Source of the DNA: an uncultured Pseudomonadales bacterium | GTDB lineage: Bacteria > Pseudomonadota > Gammaproteobacteria > Pseudomonadales > Azotimanducaceae | Assembly (NCBI GenBank): GCA_958296195.1 | Contig: OY282455.1 | Span: 1,798,001 to 1,862,000 of the forward strand | DNA: 64,000 nt | Reading direction: 5' to 3' | Shown: piece by piece, positions 52,940-63,290 of the stretch | How the letters are laid out: each line of letters begins with the position of its first letter | Numbering within the stretch: the first letter of the stretch is position 1 | The notes under the pieces: generated by a model | The model's input: the letters and a program-made list of their open reading frames with translations, nothing else | Databases searched by the model: none | Told to the model about the DNA's origin: nothing | Position numbers and translations under genes: made by a program

Positions 52940-53039
52940 GCCACCGGCCTGCGGTTTCGCTAGCCCCGGTGTGGCCCCACTTCCCGCCGCCGGCGCATCG
53001 ACTGGGGAAGGCGCAACCAGACGGGAGCCCAGCGCTCAG

Positions 53040-54683
53040 TTAGGACGCTTGCCTCTGTTCCTCGTCAAACCACTCGCGCAGCTTGAACTTCTGCACCTTG
53101 GTCGATGACATCGGCCATTCGCGGACGAAGCGGACATGGCGGGGCGCCTTGAAGCTGGCAATGCGGCCCCTGCAGAAGTCTAGAATGTCCCGTTCCGTGG
53201 CTTGGGCGCCGGGCTGCAACTCAATGAAGGCGGCGGCCACCTCCAAAAGCCGCGCATCCGGCACGCCGATCACCACCGCCAGCTTCACCGCCGGATGGGA
53301 CGCCAGAAAGGATTCGATCTCCACGGCGGCGACGTTCTCCCCGCCCACCTTGAGCATGTCCTTGATGCGCCCGTGGTAGCGAATGCGGTTGTTCTCGTCC
53401 AAGGAGCAAAGGTCGCCGGTGCGGAACCAGCCATCGACAAAGCTCTCCGCGTTCTTCTCCGGGGACTTGTGGTAGCCGCCGAAAACGCTGTAGCCGCGCA
53501 CCCAGATTTCGCCGCGCTCGCCCACGGGCAAGGGCTGCAAACTGTCCGCATCGACGATCTTCACCTCCACGCCGTCGAACGGAGCGCCGCAGGTGGTCAG
53601 CCGGGATTCCAAGTCCTCCTCCGGGTGGTTGTAGGAGATGACGCCGCATACCTCCGTCAGGCCGTAGGCGCCGGTCTGCACCGCGCCCGGAAAGGCGTCC
53701 TGAAAACGGCGCAGCATCTCCAGCGGCGCCACGTTGTTAATGCGGCGCAGGCGGCTCAAGTCCGTGCTGGCGAAGCGCGGATGGGAGATCAGGTCATTAG
53801 TGACGGTGGGAAAGGCGGGAAAGGCGATGGTGGCCCGCTCCCGCTCCAGCATCTCCAAGGCGGCGCCGGCCTCCACCCGGTTCATGGACAGCATGGCGGC
53901 ACCGGCGTCAAAGCAGGCCAGCAGGGGCAGGATGGAGGACATGTGGAACATGGGCAGCGGCGCCCAAAACCGGTCCTCCGGGCCCAGGAAGTAGCGCTGC
54001 CGGTTCATGGCGGCGCCGTTGCGCACCAAGGCGCCGTGGCTCAAGGGACAGCCCTTGGGGTTGGCGGTGGTGCCGGAGGTGTACATCATGATGCCGGGCT
54101 GCGCCGCCGGCACGGCCTGTTGCCTAGCCAGCACCGCCGCCCGGTCTCCGTTTGCGCCCGCGGCGGAGAATTCGCCATAAGGGAGGAAGCCGGACGGGGT
54201 GTCTTCGCTGACGGAGGTGACGAACCTGAGCTTGGGCGCCCGCTGCGGCGCCAAGGCGCGGGGCTCGGGGGCGTCCGCCAAGTCCGGGAAAGCGCTGTGC
54301 AGCAGGGCGGCGAAATCGACGTATTCGGAAGCGAGGCTGGAAGTGACCAAGCCCACCAAGTCCGCATTCTCCACCACATAGGCCAACTCCTCAGCCTTGT
54401 AGCGGGCGTTGACCGGCACGGCGACGGCCCCCACCAAGGCGGTGCCGAACAGCAGCTCCATGTACTCCGGGCAGTTCGGCATGAGGATGCCCACATGGTC
54501 GCCGGGCGCAATGCCGAAGGTCATCAGGCTGTGCGCCCGCTGCAAGGCGCACTCGACTAGTTCGGCGTAGGTTTGGCGGTTGTCCGGAAAAACCAGAGCA
54601 TCGCGCTCCGGCCAGCGCTCGGCGGCGCCCAGCAGCAGGCCGCCCAGGGTGTCAGGCGCGGCGGCTTCAGTGATAGACGGCAT
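53040..54683 (-). CDS. class I acyl-CoA ligase (AMP-binding)
   Basis: A 547-residue ANL enzyme. The P-loop is MMYTSGTTANPKGCPLSHG, followed by PLPMFHMSSILP, GAYGLTEVCG, GEIWVRGYSVFGGYHK, WFRTGDLCSLDENNRI and KDMLKVGGENVAAVEIE. The C-terminal catalytic Lys region is MSSTKVQKFKLREW. The range of substrates (fatty, aromatic or bile-acid-like) is open. Its start lies inside the upstream small gene (17 bp overlap), so the two are translationally linked. Confidence 0.92.
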   Translation of the reverse strand: MPSITEAAAPDTLGGLLLGAAERWPERDALVFPDNRQTYAELVECALQRAHSLMTFGIAPGDHVGILMPNCPEYMELLFGTALVGAVAVPVNARYKAEELAYVVENADLVGLVTSSLASEYVDFAALLHSAFPDLADAPEPRALAPQRAPKLRFVTSVSEDTPSGFLPYGEFSAAGANGDRAAVLARQQAVPAAQPGIMMYTSGTTANPKGCPLSHGALVRNGAAMNRQRYFLGPEDRFWAPLPMFHMSSILPLLACFDAGAAMLSMNRVEAGAALEMLERERATIAFPAFPTVTNDLISHPRFASTDLSRLRRINNVAPLEMLRRFQDAFPGAVQTGAYGLTEVCGVISYNHPEEDLESRLTTCGAPFDGVEVKIVDADSLQPLPVGERGEIWVRGYSVFGGYHKSPEKNAESFVDGWFRTGDLCSLDENNRIRYHGRIKDMLKVGGENVAAVEIESFLASHPAVKLAVVIGVPDARLLEVAAAFIELQPGAQATERDILDFCRGRIASFKAPRHVRFVREWPMSSTKVQKFKLREWFDEEQRQAS

Positions 54684-54933
54684 CCTCTTCCTGCCTATGC
54701 ACCTTCAAATCCGCCCCCTGCTCCTTGCAGATGGACACCAAGGTCTCGTGAATGCAAGCGGCGCAGCAGCCGCCCTCCACCAAGTCTTCAAGCAGGTAGC
54801 CCAAGACATCGTAGATGGAGTAGCCGCCTTCGCTCATCTCCTCAAAGCGCCACAGCACGTCCTTGAGGGTTTGCACCGCGACGTCGCAACGGGCGTCGTC
54901 GCGCGACTGTGCTGCTTCCTGGGTTTGCTCCAT
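54667..54933 (-). CDS. small Cys-rich hypothetical protein
   Basis: An 88-residue protein of unknown family that overlaps the acyl-CoA ligase start by 17 bp. The helical N-part (DVAVQTLKDVLWRFEEMSEG) is followed by YDVLGYLLEDLVEGGCCAACI, with three clustered Cys and another in VSICKEQG. This could bind a metal or cluster. The tight overlap suggests a real operon member; the function is open. Confidence 0.6.
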   Translation of the reverse strand: MEQTQEAAQSRDDARCDVAVQTLKDVLWRFEEMSEGGYSIYDVLGYLLEDLVEGGCCAACIHETLVSICKEQGADLKVHRQEEDAVYH

Positions 54934-55052
54934 GAATCTGCTCTCAAGGTGACGGGGGCGCAATTGTAACCGCCTTGGGCGACATTGCGGCCCAACCGCG
55001 GCTGGACGCCCACCTCCTGAAAGGCGGAGGACAACGCCGCCAAGAACGCGCC

Positions 55053-55571
55053 TTAAGTGCGAATGGGGTCGCGCCCGTCCCAGCGTTCAGCGGCGGCGGC
55101 GATGGCGGCGAAGTACTCGACAATGCCTTCGCTGTGGGTGACCACCTCCAGCATGCAGCCCATCAGCGGGCGGGTGTCGTAGTAGGCGAACTCGATGTCC
55201 CCCGCCCGGCCCTTGTTCGCCGTCGCGTAGCCGAGGCCAGCGAAATAGGCGGTGTCCGCCTCGATGTCATGGGTCCAGACGCACATGTGGTGGAAGCCCA
55301 GAGTGCCGGGCGGCACACTGTCCCGATAGGCGCAGCGCTCCACCGTGGGCTGGATCAACTCGACCTGCACCGGTCCCGCCTGGGCGATGGCCACAAACAT
55401 GCTTAGCTGGGCGGGCTCGCCGCGGTAGGTCATGTCGGTGAACTGATCGGTGTACTCCGACAGGAAGAACGGCCCCACGCCCATCTCCCTGACCCATTTC
55501 ATGCAGGCCGCCTCCACATCGTCCACCACCCAAGCGTTCTGAAACAGGGTCCGATCCGTGGGCTTGTCCAT
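55053..55571 (-). CDS. VOC family protein (glyoxalase-like)
   Basis: A 172-residue vicinal-oxygen-chelate fold protein. NAWVVDDVEAACMKWVREMG starts the first beta-alpha-beta unit. PVQVELIQPTV provides a metal Glu, TLGFHHMCVWTHDIEADTAYF a His pair, and MLEVVTHSEGIVEYF the last Glu. Metal ligands are therefore present. The likely role is isomerisation or epimerisation of an acyl-CoA or aromatic compound; undetermined. AAAGGAGG precedes the start. It is the first gene of a minus-strand run including the acyl-CoA ligase. Confidence 0.88.
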   Translation of the reverse strand: MDKPTDRTLFQNAWVVDDVEAACMKWVREMGVGPFFLSEYTDQFTDMTYRGEPAQLSMFVAIAQAGPVQVELIQPTVERCAYRDSVPPGTLGFHHMCVWTHDIEADTAYFAGLGYATANKGRAGDIEFAYYDTRPLMGCMLEVVTHSEGIVEYFAAIAAAAERWDGRDPIRT

Positions 55572-55787
55572 GTTGCCTCCTTTGTTTCGCTACAGTCAGT
55601 CGGCTATTGTAGGCGCAACTCCCAAGAAGCGGACCTAGGCGGAAATCAACCAGGATCCCAAGCCAGCCAAGGATCGGGGCAAGACGGCGCCGACGAAGGG
55701 TACACTGTCCGCCCAATGCCGGAAGATTCCCAAGTCGCCCCGTCGAACTTATACTGGCGGGCGACCCACCTAAGGAGAATCGAGAAC

Positions 55788-56261
55788 ATGGCAATCACCG
55801 AAGGCAAGGCGCCGCCGCCGTTCACCCTGGCCGACACGGACGGCGCCAGCGTATCCTTGAGGCAGTTCGAGGGACAGAACGTGGTGGTTTACTTCTACCC
55901 AAAGGACGACACCCCCGGCTGCACTAAGGAGGCTTGCGGCTTTCGTGATCTGTGGAGCGAATGCCAAGCCGCCGGCGTGGTCGTGCTGGGCGTGTCCCCC
56001 GACGACAGCGCCGCCCACCGCAAGTTCACCGATAAGTACCAACTGCCCTTCACCTTGCTATCGGATCCGAACCGCGAGGTCATGGAGAGATACGGCGCTT
56101 GGGGGGAGAAGACCATGTACGGCAAGAAGGTGGTGGGCGTCATCCGCTCCACGGTCTGGATTGGGCGGGACGGCAAGGTGCGCCGCCACTGGAGGCGGGT
56201 CAGCCGCGCCGCCGACCATCCGGCCAAGGTGCTTGAGGCAATCCGCCGCAGCGAAGGCTGA
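55788..56261 (+). CDS. bcp: thiol peroxidase Bcp (PrxQ)
   Basis: A 157-residue atypical 2-Cys peroxiredoxin. The peroxidatic Cys lies in FYPKDDTPGCTKEACGFRDL, with the resolving Cys five residues later, as in PrxQ. VLGVSPDDSAAHRKFTDKY and YGKKVVGVIRSTVWIG complete the fold. AAGGAG precedes the ATG by ten bases. It protects against hydroperoxides with thioredoxin as reductant (family knowledge). Confidence 0.95.
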   Translation: MAITEGKAPPPFTLADTDGASVSLRQFEGQNVVVYFYPKDDTPGCTKEACGFRDLWSECQAAGVVVLGVSPDDSAAHRKFTDKYQLPFTLLSDPNREVMERYGAWGEKTMYGKKVVGVIRSTVWIGRDGKVRRHWRRVSRAADHPAKVLEAIRRSEG

Positions 56262-56415
56262 AGGCGCAAAGGCGGCCGGTGGGCTCATCGCCCCCATTGC
56301 GTTGGGCGGAACCGCCGCCAGGCGCTCATGAGTTCCGGGCTTGGCGGCAAACAGTCGGTAGTGGTGGCGTCTAGGCGTTAGGACGGAACCGTGCAGCTAT
56401 CGCCTTGGCGCCGCC

Positions 56416-56694
56416 CTAGCCGCTTTCGGGGGACGAAACCTGAACATCCACGACTTCAGCTGCCGCGACCGCCAGTGGATGCGCCCTTTCAACGACGGTT
56501 TGCAGCCGCTCAACAATGGTCTCCACCCGCACCATGCGCTCCCGCAGAGCACTGACTTCGGCCCGTACATCACGGACCTCCGCCCGCACATCACCAACCT
56601 CCGCCCGCAATTCAGAAATGTCGGAGCTTTGGGCCAAGAGCAAACCCGCCAAAACCAAGCCGACGCCGATGATGGTCCACATGTCCTTCGTCAT
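56416..56694 (-). CDS. small membrane-anchored coiled-coil protein
   Basis: A 92-residue protein: an N-terminal hydrophobic helix (MWTIIGVGLVLAGLLLAQ), then a coiled coil of 7-residue repeats (ELRAEVGDVRAEVRDVRAEV, then SALRERMVRVETIVERLQTV). The 'DVRAEV' unit repeats, so the length may vary between strains. Such short anchors are common and uncharacterised. It converges with bcp and diverges from recQ. Confidence 0.6.
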   Translation of the reverse strand: MTKDMWTIIGVGLVLAGLLLAQSSDISELRAEVGDVRAEVRDVRAEVSALRERMVRVETIVERLQTVVERAHPLAVAAAEVVDVQVSSPESG

Positions 56695-56874
56695 GAATCA
56701 ATCCTACCACGGTGTTAATGCCAGTGACTTTAGACCCGCTTCCGCAGCGTTTGAATCAGCCTTCAGCCCTTTATGCCGTAGGAAATGGGCGCTTGCTTTC
56801 CCAAGCGGTCCATTCAGGGCCGTAGCTGGCAAAGGCGCCCTCTAAACCAACAAGCCGGCGCTAAGATCAACGGC

Positions 56875-58677
<1,803 letters not shown>

Positions 58678-58715
58678 CTTGGTGCCCTACCCCCTCACTC
58701 AAACCAGGAGACCGT

Positions 58716-61700
58716 CTAGGGCTCTTCGCGTTGCCACCATTGCGGCGGCAAGGGCTTGCGCTCCGGCCACAGCTTGTTCAGGGTGTCCGCCTCAAACACT
58801 TCGCCGCCCTTGACCACCAGGGCCAAGTCCGCGCTGTTGCGGAGGTCCTGCATGGGATCGCTGTTCAGCACCACCAAGTCGGCCAGCTTGCCGACCTGCA
58901 CCGTGCCGATGTCCTCAGCTACGCCGATGATCTCCGCGCCGTGGCGGGTGGCTGCGGTCAGCGCCTCCAAATTGTTCAGGCCGCCGCTGGCCAAGGCCCA
59001 CAGCTCCCAGTGGTAACCCAGCCCCTGCAATTGGCCGTGGGCGCCGACGCCGACGCGGCCGCCGGCGCGAATGACCTTCGCCGCACCCGCCGCCACCTGC
59101 GGGAAGCTGTACTCCCGTTCGTGGAACCAGAACCTTCTTAGGGTGCGGGCCGCCAAAAACGGCAGCGGCGTGAAGCGGCGCAGCTTGGCGTCGTCATGAG
59201 GGGACTCTTCGGAGTAGAAGTAATTTTCCGCCCAAGGACCGCCGTAGGTCACCAGCAAGGTGGGCGTGTAGCTCATGCCGGACCGAGCCACTAGCTGCAC
59301 CGCATCGGCGTGCAAATCCACAATTGGGAAGTTGTGCTCGTTGCCGCTGAAGCCGTCGATGGCGTGGGTCATGTCCAGTTTCATGTCCAGCGCTCCCTCC
59401 GTGGTGGGCATCAGCTGCAGCTTGTGCGCCGCTTGGGCGAGCCACTGCCGTTGCTGGCGATTGCCGGAGATGTACGCCTTGAGGTTATGCACCCGGTAGC
59501 GGTCTCGATAGCGGGTCAGCACCGCCTCCGCATGGCGCTGGGAGCGGAACTCGTTGTGGTTGAAGATGCCGGGCCCAGTGGAAAGCGCTCGGGGGCCGAG
59601 CATCAGGCCGGCGTCAATCCAATCCTCATAGGCCAGGATGTCCGTGGTGCTCGGCTGCACGTCCAAGCCGGTGGTGACGCCGTAGGCCAGGTTGGCCAGA
59701 AAGGCGGGGTTGCCGCCGCCGAGCACCCGCCGCAGCACACCGTAGTGGGCGTGGGTGTCGATGTACCCCGGCAGCAGAACCTTGCCCCCAACGTCGATGC
59801 GCTGCGCCCCTTTGGGTATCGCCACCTCGTCCGCGGCACCGACAGCGACGATCCGATCGCCGTCGATCAACACCACGCCAGCCTCGATCACTGCTGCGTC
59901 ATCGGTCATGGGATGAATGCGGGCGCCGATCAGGGCAACCGTGCCCTTGGGGCGATAGCGGGGCCGATAGACCTCTACGATGCGGGAGCGCACCGACGGA
60001 TCCGCCTCCCTGAGAGGTTCCGCCGCATCCTCATCTTCCTGTGCGGCGGGCTCGTCGGCGGATGCGTCCTTGTCTTGCTCCTCCTCGCCAAATTCAACAT
60101 CAGCCACGGGCCGTTGGTTGAGTTGGTTGCCGACGCTCCAAAACAATTCGTCACCACCCCGCCAGCCGAAGAAATCCGCGCCGACATCGGTGAGGCGGGC
60201 CAAGGGAATCGACGGAGCGGTTAGGCTCAGGGTCAAGCCACCCATGTTCAGGTTCAGCAAACGGGCCAAATAGAGCTGATTGGCGTGCTGAATCAAGGTG
60301 TGGCGGCCGTCCGGTGACAAACGGATGTCGGCGGCGGCCACTTCCTCCGCATCGCGGTAGATGCCGGGGCCGGTGGCGGTGAGCAGCATGCGGCGATCGC
60401 TGCCGTCGTAGCGCACCGACATCAGGCCGCTTTCGCCGGTCGGCGCGAACAAGCCGGGGGAAACGTATAGGTAAACGCGGTCCTCCTCCGGCCCGAAGTG
60501 CGGAGCGCCGTAACCCCGGGACGGGATGATCACTTGGGCCGGCCCACCCTGCGCCGGCAGCCAAACGACGTCGGCGCCCGGCGGCGGGCCGTAGTCGAAC
60601 TCCCGGAGCAGGCGATCATGGCTGGACGCCCGCAAGGCCACAATCCTTTCCCCATCCGGGGAGAAGGCGGGGTCCGAATAAAAGCCCGGCTGCTCGGAGA
60701 CCTGTTGCGGTCGGCCCCGTCCGTTGGCCCGCAGGCGCCAGACATGGCCGCCGGCGGGGTGCCAACTCACGAACGCCAAATGCCGCCCATCCGCCGACCA
60801 AGTGGGATGGGAAGCCGTCATGTCCTTGGGGGAAAGGGCTTGGGTCGAACCGCTCGCCAAGTCATGCACATGCACTTGGGCGAAGGCCGAAAACGCCACC
60901 TTGCCGCCATCGGGAGACAGTTCCGGCGCCCGCAGCAGGCGGGCCTTGACTGGCCCTAGACCCAAGCGCCAGGGAAAGTAAAGGCGCGGGCCGAGGTCGA
61001 GCTTCACGTCCGCCGAAAAGGGAATGTTCTCCACCGGCGGGGCACCGCTCTCCGACGCCAGCCCGACGCGGCGAATGCCGCCTTCGCTGGTGAAGATCAA
61101 GGACTCGCCATCCGGCGCAAACGCATACCCAGGCAGCAAGTCCCTCGTGTAGCGGGATTCCTGATCGTCCCGCTGCACTGGATGGGCCAGCCAGCGGTCC
61201 TCCCCGGTTTCCAGATTGCGTAGGCGCAAGCCGGTGTTCTGCTCGAAACGGGTGCCATAGACCAAGAGCGTCCCGTCCGGCGAGAGCCAAGGCCGAAAGG
61301 CGCTGCCTTGGGCCTCGATGATGACGTCCTCGACGTTCTCCTTAAGGTCACGCCGGGCGATCCGCCACTGCGGGAAGCGCATGTTGTACTCGAAGCCGCC
61401 GGCCTTGGCCGCGTAGTAGAGATAGCGCCCGTCCGGGGAATAGACGGCGCCCAAGGCGTTGTGCCTCAGGTCCCGCGGCGTTTCCGAACCGGGCGGTGCG
61501 GCTTGGGTGATCTGCACGCCTTTGCCGCCATCTACATGGTAGGCCCAGAGCTCATAGACGCCCAAGCCCCAGGTCGTTTTGGACACCACCAAGTGCCGCC
61601 CATCCGGGGACCAGCTCGGCGAAGCGAACTCGCTCCGTTCTCCGGCGGCGGCAACCTTCTTCGCATCACCGCCTTCGCTGCGCACCGTCCACAGACCCAT

Positions 61701-62000
61701 TGCCCCATCCCGGTCCGACACAAAGGCGATGTGCTCGCCGTCTGGGGAGAACCGGGGCTGGACGTCATAGCCCATGCCGCTGGTGATCGGCCGAGCCTTG
61801 CCGCCCTCCATGGGCAGGAGGTAGAGGTCGCCGAGAATCTCCAGCACCAGTTGCTCGCCGTCCGGCGCAACGTCCAAGGACAGCCAAGTGGCTTCATCCA
61901 CCGTGAAGCTGGCCTGCCGGTCGGGCTTGAGCGGCAGTTCGGCGGCGGCCGCGGCAAATGCGGTGAGCGCCGCCGCAAGCGCGATGGGCAGCTTCAACAC
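58716..62000 (-). CDS. exported TolB-like beta-propeller plus amidohydrolase protein
   Basis: About 1094 residues. A signal peptide (VLKLPIALAAALTAF) leads to a long N-terminal propeller of PD40-type repeats (FSPDGEHIAFVSDRDG, WSPDGRHLVVS, YSPDGRYLYYAAK, LSPDGTLLVYGT, WSADGRHLAFVS, FSPDGERIVAL). From about residue 690 an acidic linker (EEEQDKDASADEPAAQEDED) leads to an amidohydrolase domain (GKVLLPGYIDTHAHYG, VGVGAHGQLQGLGYHWELW, KLADLVVLNSDP). The first zinc motif is HAH, as in imidazolonepropionase-like enzymes. Start at GTG 62000 has GGAG at good spacing; TTG 62018 is the longer option. The family is common in Shewanella and Xanthomonas relatives; substrate unknown. Confidence 0.9.
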   Translation of the reverse strand: MLKLPIALAAALTAFAAAAAELPLKPDRQASFTVDEATWLSLDVAPDGEQLVLEILGDLYLLPMEGGKARPITSGMGYDVQPRFSPDGEHIAFVSDRDGAMGLWTVRSEGGDAKKVAAAGERSEFASPSWSPDGRHLVVSKTTWGLGVYELWAYHVDGGKGVQITQAAPPGSETPRDLRHNALGAVYSPDGRYLYYAAKAGGFEYNMRFPQWRIARRDLKENVEDVIIEAQGSAFRPWLSPDGTLLVYGTRFEQNTGLRLRNLETGEDRWLAHPVQRDDQESRYTRDLLPGYAFAPDGESLIFTSEGGIRRVGLASESGAPPVENIPFSADVKLDLGPRLYFPWRLGLGPVKARLLRAPELSPDGGKVAFSAFAQVHVHDLASGSTQALSPKDMTASHPTWSADGRHLAFVSWHPAGGHVWRLRANGRGRPQQVSEQPGFYSDPAFSPDGERIVALRASSHDRLLREFDYGPPPGADVVWLPAQGGPAQVIIPSRGYGAPHFGPEEDRVYLYVSPGLFAPTGESGLMSVRYDGSDRRMLLTATGPGIYRDAEEVAAADIRLSPDGRHTLIQHANQLYLARLLNLNMGGLTLSLTAPSIPLARLTDVGADFFGWRGGDELFWSVGNQLNQRPVADVEFGEEEQDKDASADEPAAQEDEDAAEPLREADPSVRSRIVEVYRPRYRPKGTVALIGARIHPMTDDAAVIEAGVVLIDGDRIVAVGAADEVAIPKGAQRIDVGGKVLLPGYIDTHAHYGVLRRVLGGGNPAFLANLAYGVTTGLDVQPSTTDILAYEDWIDAGLMLGPRALSTGPGIFNHNEFRSQRHAEAVLTRYRDRYRVHNLKAYISGNRQQRQWLAQAAHKLQLMPTTEGALDMKLDMTHAIDGFSGNEHNFPIVDLHADAVQLVARSGMSYTPTLLVTYGGPWAENYFYSEESPHDDAKLRRFTPLPFLAARTLRRFWFHEREYSFPQVAAGAAKVIRAGGRVGVGAHGQLQGLGYHWELWALASGGLNNLEALTAATRHGAEIIGVAEDIGTVQVGKLADLVVLNSDPMQDLRNSADLALVVKGGEVFEADTLNKLWPERKPLPPQWWQREEP

Positions 62001-62125
62001 CTGACGGCTCCGCACCAACCCTTTAAGGCACCACGGTCACGCGGCTTGTGTGCTTCCGGGAAGCGGTGGATGCTGCGGCCAACTGCGCCACCCCGCACAC
62101 CGAACAATCGCAACGCCTCCAACCC

Positions 62126-62623
62126 TCAAAAGGACGCAGCAGCAGCGGGCGCGTACTTGAGCATCGCGCGGGAACCGTCCGCAAGGCCGTTGCGGAAGCG
62201 CGGCCCCCACTTGTCCCATTCATCCGCATACTTGCGGCCCATGGCCTCCAGCACCTGCGTCTGGACAGCGGCGTCCGTCTCGGTGCTGCCCACCGCCTCC
62301 ACCATCGGCAACGCCTTGTAGGCGCCATCCGACTGCCGCCAAAGGCCCACATCCCCAACCCAAATGCGCGTTCTGGTCAGCCCCTGGCCAATCGCCTCGC
62401 TACGCCAAGCATCGGCGCCGGTGACAACATAGAAGGCGCCAGCGACGGCGGCGAACCATATTTCGGCTTGGCAACTGCTTTCGTCGCCGTTGGTTTGCAA
62501 TGGGGTCAGATAGATCAGGGGCGATGCGTCAGCCGCTTGCCGCCAATTTGGCTGCGCCCGCACAACGACGGGCAAAAGCGTTGCGGCAGCGGTGGTCTTG
62601 AGCAGGGCACGGCGTGAAATCAT
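62126..62623 (-). CDS. Tat-exported pyridoxamine-phosphate-oxidase-like protein
   Basis: A 165-residue protein with a twin-arginine signal (MISRRALLKTTAAATLLPVVV). The following ASPLIYLTPLQTN, AEIWFAAVAGAFYVVTGA and RTRIWVGDVGLWRQ form a short split-barrel like the DUF2255/DUF385 flavin-binding families. The function is open. It lies just upstream of the propeller-amidohydrolase gene. Confidence 0.7.
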   Translation of the reverse strand: MISRRALLKTTAAATLLPVVVRAQPNWRQAADASPLIYLTPLQTNGDESSCQAEIWFAAVAGAFYVVTGADAWRSEAIGQGLTRTRIWVGDVGLWRQSDGAYKALPMVEAVGSTETDAAVQTQVLEAMGRKYADEWDKWGPRFRNGLADGSRAMLKYAPAAAASF

Positions 62624-62748
62624 AACGGTCTCCTCAACGAACAGCAGCGGATTGCGGCGAGGAAAATGACCTTACAGCCCACTAAGGCTCAAGACAAGGG
62701 CATACGGAACCAGCGCCGGCCTGCGCTGGCAACGGGGAGGCCCCCGCA

Positions 62749-63177
62749 TCAAGCCTGATGCACAATGCGGCTGTGGCTGAGCAGATCCGGCCAAGTGCGC
62801 CGTTGCCGGTCCAGCAAAGCCCACAGATAGCCGGCGCCCAAGGCGGCAAAGGCCGCAAGGGCACCGAACAGGCGCAACACGGCTTGGTTGAGGCTGACGG
62901 GACCGCCGTCATCGGAGACCAAGCGCAGCCGCCAAGCCCGCATCCCGGCGGTTTGCCCACCGGCGCACCAAAAGTATGCGAAGAAGGTGACCAACTCCAG
63001 GAACAGCAGGCTCTGCACCAAGGCGCCGAACACCGCTTCGCCGCTGTTGGCCACCACCATCAGCAGGAGGGTCAGCAGCCAGATCGCCAGAATAAGCAGG
63101 CCATCGTAGAACATGGCCGCCAAGCGGCGCCAAAGCCGAGCCGGGGCTTCTGATTGAAACGGCGGCGCCTTCGCCAT
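62749..63177 (-). CDS. RDD family membrane protein
   Basis: A 142-residue protein with the RDD signature at its N-terminus (LWRRLAAMFYDGLLILAIWL, where Arg-Arg and Asp replace R-x-x-D-x-x-x-D), two to three helices and GGQTAGMRAWRLRLVSDDGG followed by a final helix. RDD proteins have been linked to transport, but most are uncharacterised. ATG 63177 follows a CDS-like upstream region without a clear SD. Confidence 0.88.
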   Translation of the reverse strand: MAKAPPFQSEAPARLWRRLAAMFYDGLLILAIWLLTLLLMVVANSGEAVFGALVQSLLFLELVTFFAYFWCAGGQTAGMRAWRLRLVSDDGGPVSLNQAVLRLFGALAAFAALGAGYLWALLDRQRRTWPDLLSHSRIVHQA

Positions 63178-63290
63178 CTACTGACCCAGCCGACCAGTTC
63201 GCAAGATGTCAATGCGGGCGGAACGACCGTGCATGTGACGCTGGGACTGCGTTTTGGGCGAATCTACGCCGACCCGATTGGAAGCGGGCT

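Noticed and set aside
51862-53043. 393-residue Arg-rich plus-strand frame
   Set aside because: It overlaps the PHP phosphodiesterase gene in another frame; the composition is typical of a shifted high-GC frame.
53202-54560. 452-residue plus-strand frame
   Set aside because: It lies opposite the acyl-CoA ligase gene, has His/Gly/Gln-biased composition and no motifs.
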